A stretch of 7,440 nucleotides of DNA from Labilithrix luteola. Its GTDB lineage: Bacteria; Myxococcota_A; Polyangia; Polyangiales; Polyangiaceae. A model generated the notes under the pieces. It saw only the letters and a program-made list of their open reading frames with translations. It was not told the origin of the DNA and ran no database searches. The DNA lies in assembly GCA_026225435.1 (NCBI GenBank), contig JAMFST010001152.1, positions 1 through 7,440 on the forward strand. Direction: 5' to 3'. Positions 1 to 5,026 of the stretch are shown here, in pieces; the first letter of the stretch is position 1, and every line of letters begins with the position of its first letter. Position numbers and translations under genes: made by a program.

Positions 1-1
1 C

Positions 2-619
2 AAGAACGCCGCCTACGTCCTCCAGCGTCGCGTGCGCGAGGCCGAGCCCGCTCCGTTCGTCGAGCCCGCCGCGCGAGACGACGTCACGCACGCGATCGCG
101 ATCATCCACGACGAAGTGCAGCGCGCGAACCAGATCATCACCGATCTCTTCGACTATGCGCGGATCCGGGTCCCGGTCCGCCGCCCGACGTCGATCGGCG
201 ACGTGGTCGAACAGGCAATCGAAGCGCAGAGCGTGCCGACATCCATCGCCGTCGTGCGCAGGGTCCCCGAGCTGCCCTGCATCGCCGTCGACGCCGATCA
301 ACTTCAGGGCGCCCTCTACAACATCCTGCGAAATGCGATCGAAGCCATGCCCGACGGCGGGACGATCACGATCGACGCCGAGCTCCGTGCCGCCTCCGTC
401 GTCGTGCGCATCGCGGACACCGGCGAGGGCATTCCGAAGGAGGTGCGAGGTAGGCTCTTCGAGCCTCTCATCACGACCAAGCCACTCGGCCTCGGCCTCG
501 GTCTCGTCACGGCGCGCACGTTGATCGAAGGACAGGGCGGGACCATCGCCTGTGTCGAGGAACGCGGGCGTGGCGCCTGCTTCGAAGTGTCGCTGCCGAG
601 CATGCCGACGCAGCCATGA
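2..619 (+). CDS. Sensor histidine kinase, C-terminal part (5' end outside window)
   Basis: Two-component sensor kinase that would autophosphorylate a histidine and pass the phosphate to a response regulator; no regulator gene follows it here. The frame is open from base 2, so the gene begins upstream and the internal GTG at 32 is not the true start. In the visible 205 residues, the first ten (KNAAYVLQRR) match the segment just after the phospho-accepting His of HisKA domains, so that His lies just outside the window. The second dimerisation helix follows (about 30-60). The HATPase_c domain has an N-box (YNILRNAIEA, near 106-115), a G1 box DTGEGIP (139-145), an F-box LFEPLITTK (152-160) and a G2 box GLGLGL (163-168), so the ATP site looks intact. 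The protein ends soon after the last strand (FEVSLP), with no fused receiver domain. Sensor domain and stimulus cannot be seen. Confidence 0.93.
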   Translation, partial: KNAAYVLQRRVREAEPAPFVEPAARDDVTHAIAIIHDEVQRANQIITDLFDYARIRVPVRRPTSIGDVVEQAIEAQSVPTSIAVVRRVPELPCIAVDADQLQGALYNILRNAIEAMPDGGTITIDAELRAASVVVRIADTGEGIPKEVRGRLFEPLITTKPLGLGLGLVTARTLIEGQGGTIACVEERGRGACFEVSLPSMPTQP

Positions 620-711
620 CGGACAAGGCGTACGGCGCGCAGCGAGGAAGCCTTCTCCGTCTCGACGTGCCGGCGGCGGATACTATGACTATTCGAAAGC
701 GGAATCGCCCC
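620..711. other. Short gap between convergent genes
   Basis: The kinase gene on the plus strand and the reductase-fold gene on the minus strand end facing each other, 92 bases apart. I see only a weak imperfect stem (gaggaag/cttctc, about 644-657) and no T-run, so I do not call a terminator. Nothing else is recognisable. Confidence 0.4.
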
Positions 712-1503
712 TCACCCGTGAACCTGCGCGCCATAGGCGCGCATCCAGGCGAGCTGCTCCGGCGAGAGCGGCCCCTTCTCGACGGCGTCCAGGTTTGCGT
801 GCAGCTGCTCGGTGCTCGCCGGTCCGGTCAACGTCACGTCGACGTGCGGCGACGACAGGCAGAACCGGTAACAATCGCCCGCGGTCATCGGATCCCCCGG
901 CCAGGCCTTCGGCGCTTTCAGGAGCTTCCGCCACGACGTCGCCGTGTACGCGACCACCGCCGGCTTTCGCGTCTCGAGGTGCGGGAAGATGTCGCGCTCG
1001 GCCCCGGGATGCGCGGCGTTGTAGCGGATCATGAAGAGATCGAGCGGCGAGTCGGCCACGAGCTTCCCGGCGCGCTGGCGATCGTGGATCGAGATCCCGA
1101 TCGACTTCACCTTTCCTTCTTCCTTGAGCTGCAGGAGCGCGGCCATGGTGCCATCGGTCCACGCCGAGCCCACGCCGACCCAGAACAGCTGGAAGACGTC
1201 GAGGTAGTCGGTGCCGAGCTGTTTGAGCCTGGCCTCGGCTGCGCGCTTCACGCGGCCGCCGAAGTAGCCGAGGGACGGACCGGTCGCCACGACGTACTTC
1301 TCGCGGTTCGCCTTGAGGACGCGCCTCACCGAGGGCGCGAACTTGCCGGTCTTCTGCGGGGTGCAGAAGAGGTAGTTCATGCCGCGCTCGATGCCGGCGT
1401 CGAACCCTCTCGGGTCGATGCCGTAGTTGAGCGACAGCCCGAGCCGGTGAACGGTGCGCCCGAGACGCGGGAGGGTACGGTGGGTGAAGTCGTCGGCGGT
1501 CAT
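712..1503 (-). CDS. Aldo/keto reductase-fold protein with degenerate active site
   Basis: A 263-residue protein with the sequence pattern of an aldo/keto reductase (AKR) TIM barrel. AKR-like landmarks, in order, are LGLSLNYGID (21-30), GMNYLF (41-46), KYVVATG (69-75), the helix RVKRAAEARLKQLGTDYLDVFQL (split here: RVKRAAEARL 84-93, LGTDYLDVFQL 96-106), EEGKVKSIGIS (128-138), a YNAAHPGAERDIF stretch (161-173) and a TGPASTEQLHANLDA tail (226-240). Length is slightly short for the family. Aligned to GxNxxDTAxxYG, the catalytic Asp and Tyr positions carry Phe46 and Lys51. The Lys of the usual ATK motif is Gly75, and the His of DLYQLH is Phe107. All four tetrad residues therefore seem replaced, so it may not be an ordinary reductase. 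The ATG at 1501-1503 starts the conserved region, but no clear Shine-Dalgarno sequence precedes it. It lies 66 bp downstream of the NmrA-like gene on the same strand and may be co-transcribed. Confidence 0.85.
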   Translation of the reverse strand: MTADDFTHRTLPRLGRTVHRLGLSLNYGIDPRGFDAGIERGMNYLFCTPQKTGKFAPSVRRVLKANREKYVVATGPSLGYFGGRVKRAAEARLKQLGTDYLDVFQLFWVGVGSAWTDGTMAALLQLKEEGKVKSIGISIHDRQRAGKLVADSPLDLFMIRYNAAHPGAERDIFPHLETRKPAVVAYTATSWRKLLKAPKAWPGDPMTAGDCYRFCLSSPHVDVTLTGPASTEQLHANLDAVEKGPLSPEQLAWMRAYGAQVHG

Positions 1504-1569
1504 GGGCAGCCATGATAGTCGCGAGTACGCCCGACAGTTCGGCCTGCCGCCCGCGCGCCGGCTAAGCTC

Positions 1570-2463
1570 TCAGTTGGCGAGTTGCTCCGCCTGCCCGTCG
1601 CTCGTCTTCTGCCACTCGCGCGCGGTCTCACGGGCGAACGCCTCGTACTTCCGCGGTCCGTGACCGAGCAGGCGGGTGAGCGTCTCGAGATCGCCCGGCC
1701 CGGCGACGAAGCCGCGCTCGAGGTACCCCTGGAACATCATGCGCAGGTCGAAGGCGGACCACGACGGCATCTGCTTCTGCATCTGCGCCTCGAAGGCGTC
1801 CATGTCGTCGCCGGTGTAGCGCACCGGTCGACCGAGCACGGCGGACCAGATCTGCGCCGCCTTCGCGCCGCCGAGCACGTCGGGGCCGTTCAGGTTGTAC
1901 GTTTTTCCGGCGTGCCCCTCGGTGGTGAGGGCGATGGCGGTCGCCTCGGCGATGTCGCGCACGTCGACGGACGACAGACCCACGGGGCCGAGCGGCATCG
2001 GGTAGATCCCGGTATTCGTCAGCGACTCCTTCAGCTGGACGTCGTTCTGGAAGAAGTAGTTGGGGCGAATGATGGTGAAGGGGAGATCGAACTCCCGCAT
2101 CGCGCTCTCGATGGTGAGCTTCGAGGCGAAGTGGGGCACGTCCTTGAACTTCTCGGCGGCGAAGACCGAGTGGTAGACGACGTGCGCGAGCTTCGCCTTC
2201 TTCGCGAGGTCGTAGGCGATGAGCCCCTGCGTGAGCTCGTCGGGGGCGACGGCGTTGAGCAGGTACAGCTTGTCTACGCCCTCGAGAGCCTTGCGGAGCG
2301 AGACCGGGTCGAGCAGGTCTCCAGTCACCGCCTCGACGCCCTCCGGCGGTCGCTTGGAGGACTCGCCGCGCACGAGGACGCGGACCTGGGCGTTGCGCTT
2401 ACGCAGCTCGCTGACGACAGCCGAGCCGACGTGACCGGTACCGCCTGTGACGAGGATCTTCAT
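1570..2463 (-). CDS. NmrA-like NAD(P)-binding atypical SDR protein
   Basis: A 297-residue protein of the atypical short-chain dehydrogenase (NmrA/SDR_a) group, probably cytosolic. It opens with a Rossmann strand and a GGTGHVG nucleotide loop (7-13) directly after MKILVT. The basic stretch RVLVRGESSKR (28-38) suits an NADP preference, which is inference. GDLLDPVSL (48-56), the VDKLYLLN strand (63-70), HFASKLTIE (111-119), LPFTIIRPNYFFQN (127-140) and SVDVRDIAE (165-173) are all typical of the NmrA/YtfG-type family. The classical SDR YxxxK is replaced by HFASK, as is common in this group, so a redox-sensing or isomerase/reductase role cannot be decided. The start is well placed: it begins the first beta strand and has GGAG nine bases upstream (minus strand, 2473-2476). 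It is the first gene of a possible two-gene unit with the AKR-fold gene. No regulator gene lies beside it. Confidence 0.9.
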   Translation of the reverse strand: MKILVTGGTGHVGSAVVSELRKRNAQVRVLVRGESSKRPPEGVEAVTGDLLDPVSLRKALEGVDKLYLLNAVAPDELTQGLIAYDLAKKAKLAHVVYHSVFAAEKFKDVPHFASKLTIESAMREFDLPFTIIRPNYFFQNDVQLKESLTNTGIYPMPLGPVGLSSVDVRDIAEATAIALTTEGHAGKTYNLNGPDVLGGAKAAQIWSAVLGRPVRYTGDDMDAFEAQMQKQMPSWSAFDLRMMFQGYLERGFVAGPGDLETLTRLLGHGPRKYEAFARETAREWQKTSDGQAEQLAN

Positions 2464-2472
2464 GGGTGTGCG

Positions 2473-2476
2473 CTCC
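2473..2476 (-). promoter_or_regulatory. Ribosome binding site of the NmrA-like gene
   Basis: Read on the minus strand this is GGAG, nine bases before the ATG at 2463. It is the only clear Shine-Dalgarno match before a complete gene in this window and supports the chosen start. Confidence 0.6.
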
Positions 2477-2655
2477 GTGGTTGATGAGTGGAGCCATCGC
2501 GCCGTGCAGTCGTCGTGCCGCCGTTCGGGACGGTCGAGGCCACGAGCGAATTCTCATGAGTGTCGCGCGTGTGGACCTCGTGAGACACGCGACCCCACGT
2601 GAGGCGTTCTCGCGCGGCGGCGCGTCCTGGCGGGTCGGGGTGCTGCGGCGGTGGA

Positions 2656-2669
2656 ACTGCTCGAGCAGT
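2656..2669. repeat. Perfect 14-bp palindrome (possible operator)
   Basis: ACTGCTCGAGCAGT equals its own reverse complement over 14 bases. It sits in the gene-poor region about 190 bases upstream of the NmrA-like start. It could be a dimeric regulator site or a chance palindrome; nothing here names a binding protein. Confidence 0.4.
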
Positions 2670-2791
2670 CCGAGGAGCTGCTCAAGGATCAGCAGGGGAG
2701 TAGGACCCCGTAGTCCTCATCACGGTTCAAGAGGGCGTGGGCGGGGGTGAGTGCCGCGGTGATCTACTGCGCCCTGGGGTCGAATCCCCGA

Positions 2792-2817
2792 GCTTGTCCC
2801 GCTGCGGAGGGACGAGC
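2792..2817. repeat. Hairpin, 9-bp stem with 8-base loop
   Basis: GCTTGTCCC (2792-2800) pairs with GGGACGAGC (2809-2817), with one G-T wobble in the stem. Neither strand shows a T-run directly after it, so it is not a canonical intrinsic terminator. Lying just beyond the terminator of lipoprotein A, it may be a second-line or transcript-protecting structure. Confidence 0.4.
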
Positions 2818-2840
2818 GGGCCGATTTGAGCGATCGGTTG

Positions 2841-2885
2841 GACAAAACGACGACGCGCCGACCGGAAGCTCCGATCGGCGCGCCG
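2841..2885 (-). terminator. Intrinsic terminator of lipoprotein A
   Basis: The arms 2855-2866 (GCGCCGACCGGA) and 2870-2881 (TCCGATCGGCGC) pair with a single mismatch around a 3-base loop, and pairing extends outward by a few more bases to 2851/2885. Read on the minus strand, the GC-rich hairpin is followed directly by TCGTTTTGTC, a short T-tract. It starts about 18 bases after the stop codon of lipoprotein A, which is the expected geometry of a Rho-independent terminator. Confidence 0.75.
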
Positions 2886-2902
2886 CATGCTGCGTGAGTG
2901 CC

Positions 2903-4843
2903 TCAGAACTGGAAAGGCTGCACCGCTGCGAAGGTGCCGCCGGTCAGACCGCTGACGGTCCAAACGGCGTAGGCTTTCTTACCGGTGTGGCCGACGGCGA
3001 TACCCGCGTTCGAGGCGGTCGAACCGACGAAGCCCGCTGTCTTCGCCACGCTCGCTGACGTGTTCGGCAGCGCGGTTTGGACGAAGATCTGCGTCCCGCT
3101 TGCACCGACCACGTACTGCTGATCGGCGCCGTCGACGGCGATCGCGCGCGACTCGGAGCCCGTCGAAATGACCATACCGCCAGCCGTGCCGGTCTGCGTG
3201 GGGGGAGCGCCGTAGGTGATCGTTGCCAACGTGTCGGACGTGACACCCTGCCCGCTCGCGACGGCGATGGTGTGCGGACCAAATGCCCAGTTCGAGTAAT
3301 AGCACTGTCCGCTCGTGGTGGTGGTGGTGCCCCACGTCGAGCCTTGGTTCGCGCTCGACTCGACGGAGAGGCTGACGTCTTCCTCGCCCGTCCAGAGCGT
3401 GCCGTCCGCGCCCACGCCCACGCCGCCGTAGCTCGCCGACGTGAGGCTCGGGTTCATCAGCTTGGTGAAGGTGCCGACGCCGTACGCTCCGTTCTGCCAG
3501 ATCGTTTGCTCCGAGCCGACGTACACGTTCGTGCCGTATGCGGCGATCTGCGTCCATCCGGTCGGTGCGGTACCGAGGCTGACCGGTGTCGACCAGGTGG
3601 TGCCGTCGTTCGTTGATGTAGAAAAGTACACACCGGTGGAGGTCTCGACCTCAAGATACGCGTGACCGCTGATGCTCGCGTTGAGGGCGATCGCTTCGAC
3701 AGTTGGTGTGCCGGTGATGGGGACGGCGACGCCGGTGGCGAAGGACGTGGCGCTGTTCGTGCTGACGAACACCGTAGCGACGCCTCCGCAGGACGCCGCG
3801 ACGAGCACGTCGCCGCTGGTGTCCACCGCGATCGAATGGTTGTACGTCGAGACGAAGGTCGTGCAGCCGATGGGAAGGCGGGTCGGCGCGATGCACGTGC
3901 CGGCGACGCAGTTGGTGTTCGGCGCGCACTCCAAGTTGCAACCACCGCAGTTGAGGTTGTCGCTCTGCGGATCGGTGCACACCGTGGTCGCACCGGTGTC
4001 GCTCGCATCGCCGGCGTCACCCGCGTCACCCGCATCGACGATGCTGCCCGCGTCGAACGGCACGCCGCCGTCGCCGACGATCTGCTTCGGCCCCGCGGTG
4101 CACGCGGTGAGCGCGCCGCAGCTCGTGATGCACGCGCCCGCGACGCAGGCGGTGCCGCTCGCGCAAACGGTGCCGCACCCGCCGCAGTTCTGGTTGTCGT
4201 TCGACGTGTCGACGCACTCGGTGACCGGAGCGGCGTCCACGTCCGCGTCGGCACCCGCTTCGTACGGCTGGCCGCCGTTGCGGTACGTGCTGCTCGCGGT
4301 GCACGCCGTGGTGCCGGTTGCGCACGAGACGGTGCATTCCCCGGCGACGCAGGCTTCGCCGGTCGCGCACACCACGCCGCAGCCGCCGCAGTTGGCGCTG
4401 TCGTTTTGGACAGTTGCACATGTCGCGGCGCCGGCGTCACCGCCGCACGTCGTGTAGCCGGGGGAGCACGTCGCGGCGCACTTCCCAGCCGAGCACACCT
4501 GGCCCGCGGCGCAGGCGGTGCCGCACGTGCCGCAGTTCGCGGGGTCGACCGCGGTATTCGCGCAGGCGGCGCCGCACGCGCTCGTCCCGGTGCCGCACGC
4601 CGTGACGCAGGCGCCCATGTAACATTCCTGGCCGGTGCCGCAGGTGAGCCCGGTCGTGCCGCACGTGACCAAGGTCGAACCAGAGTCGGCTTGGACGTGA
4701 ACGATGGACGCGTCGGGCGTGACCGTGACGGTGAGAGTGGTGTTGTCACCGCCGCACGCGATGACCACGCCGGAGACGGCGAGAGCCGTGACGGCCACGC
4801 CGGCCATCGTTAGGACATTCGTATGTTTGTTATTTTTGGACAT
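2903..4843 (-). CDS. Lipoprotein A: cysteine-rich repeats plus Asp-box propeller-like domain
   Basis: Predicted secreted lipoprotein of unknown function. Numbering here counts from an in-frame ATG at 4909; the preferred start is Met23 (4843), which gives MSKNNKHTN, a hydrophobic segment and lipobox VIAC with lipidated Cys52. Gly follows the Cys, so outer-membrane sorting is likely. Neither start has a clear Shine-Dalgarno sequence. A Thr/Val-rich stalk (57-82) leads into the cysteine array (83-339), with four complete 8-Cys modules and one truncated first module. Acidic DAG-rich loops are inserted in the later modules. The C-terminal half (345-668) has three Asp-box-like motifs: STNSATSF (383-390), STNDGTTW (432-439) and SANQGSTW (519-526). 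These suggest a BNR/sialidase-like beta-propeller. No sialidase catalytic set is recognisable. It is a paralogue of lipoprotein B 117 bases upstream (counting from 4909) and ends at a strong terminator. Surface binding or adhesion is a guess. Confidence 0.85.
   Translation of the reverse strand: MSKNNKHTNVLTMAGVAVTALAVSGVVIACGGDNTTLTVTVTPDASIVHVQADSGSTLVTCGTTGLTCGTGQECYMGACVTACGTGTSACGAACANTAVDPANCGTCGTACAAGQVCSAGKCAATCSPGYTTCGGDAGAATCATVQNDSANCGGCGVVCATGEACVAGECTVSCATGTTACTASSTYRNGGQPYEAGADADVDAAPVTECVDTSNDNQNCGGCGTVCASGTACVAGACITSCGALTACTAGPKQIVGDGGVPFDAGSIVDAGDAGDAGDASDTGATTVCTDPQSDNLNCGGCNLECAPNTNCVAGTCIAPTRLPIGCTTFVSTYNHSIAVDTSGDVLVAASCGGVATVFVSTNSATSFATGVAVPITGTPTVEAIALNASISGHAYLEVETSTGVYFSTSTNDGTTWSTPVSLGTAPTGWTQIAAYGTNVYVGSEQTIWQNGAYGVGTFTKLMNPSLTSASYGGVGVGADGTLWTGEEDVSLSVESSANQGSTWGTTTTTSGQCYYSNWAFGPHTIAVASGQGVTSDTLATITYGAPPTQTGTAGGMVISTGSESRAIAVDGADQQYVVGASGTQIFVQTALPNTSASVAKTAGFVGSTASNAGIAVGHTGKKAYAVWTVSGLTGGTFAAVQPFQF
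3893..4663 (-). repeat. Cysteine-module array of lipoprotein A (4 full modules plus 1 truncated)
   Basis: The module is C-x6-C-x3-C-x9-C-x2-C-x3-C-x5-C-x4-C with core NCGxCGxxC. Full modules start at Cys105, 148, 196 and 264 (numbering from 4909). The second-to-third Cys loop grows along the array: 3, 8, 28 and 40 residues. The x9 spacer before NCG and everything after it stay constant. The first module (Cys83-Cys101) has only four cysteines: its first two join straight to its last two. All modules keep even cysteine numbers, as expected if each closes its own disulfides. Confidence 0.8.
4141..4227. repeat. 87-bp direct repeat, copy in lipoprotein A
   Basis: Identical base for base to 6241-6327, exactly 2100 bp away in the same orientation. 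It encodes residues about 229-257 (VTECVDTSNDNQNCGG onward) of A. Flanking similarity continues less perfectly to about 4322. Most of the two genes is much less alike, so this block stands out. Confidence 0.9.
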
Positions 4844-4909
4844 CTTGGCGCCGGAGCTCTGCGCACGCGTAGCCGGATTTCGTACCGACTCGTTGTCTTG
4901 CTGGTTCAT

Positions 4910-5026
4910 GGGAGGATCTTTCGAAGAGAGGAGAAGCGGGGCGACGTCGCGCGCGTGCTCATAGGAGCGGCAGCGGCGCGACGTTCGCGGGCGAATGGCG
5001 AATGGCGACCGAACGGTCGCTGGTGT
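4910..5026. other. Spacer between the two lipoprotein genes
   Basis: There are 117 bases between the stop of B and the earliest possible start of A (183 to the preferred start). It holds a small hairpin at 5005-5020 and no recognisable promoter on the minus strand. Co-transcription of B and A is possible but not shown. Confidence 0.4.
5005..5020 (-). terminator. Small hairpin after lipoprotein B (weak terminator candidate)
   Basis: GCGACC and GGTCGC form a perfect 6-bp stem around GAAC, six bases past the stop of lipoprotein B. The minus strand continues CATTCGCCATTCGCC, without a T-run, so this is not a canonical intrinsic terminator. It may attenuate or do nothing, leaving readthrough into A possible. 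Confidence 0.25.

Larger units (their letters stand above)
2464..2902. other. Gene-poor intergenic region
   Basis: This 439-base stretch between the NmrA-like gene and lipoprotein A has no convincing gene. Plus-strand open frames here translate to Arg/Ser-rich sequence without motifs. It carries three related octamers (CTCATGAG 2553-2560, CTCGTGAG 2577-2584, CACGTGAG 2596-2603) upstream of the NmrA-like gene, a perfect 14-bp palindrome at 2656-2669, a hairpin at 2792-2817 and the terminator at 2841-2885. One short plus-strand frame (about 2603-2713) reads VELLEQSEELLKDQQ before a stop and might be a gene remnant, but I do not recognise it. Confidence 0.5.

Noticed and set aside
616..2484. Long plus-strand open frames opposite the AKR-fold and NmrA-like genes (about 300 codons each)
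   Set aside because: They are antisense shadows in GC-rich DNA. The minus-strand frames carry family motifs, whereas these are Arg/Glu/Val-rich without domains.
2466..2750. Possible 94-residue plus-strand protein in the intergenic region
   Set aside because: Arg/Ser-rich, no motif, no ribosome binding site, and it overlaps the likely regulatory region of the NmrA-like gene.
2774..2790. tRNA T-arm-like sequence (GGGGTCGAATCCCC)
   Set aside because: The loop is one base short of the T-loop consensus and no acceptor, D or anticodon arms flank it.
3662..4813. Plus-strand open frame of 383 codons opposite the cysteine array of lipoprotein A
   Set aside because: It is a repetitive Ala/Arg/Gly/Val translation caused by the complementary strand of the Cys/Gly-rich repeats. 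There is no signal peptide or domain.
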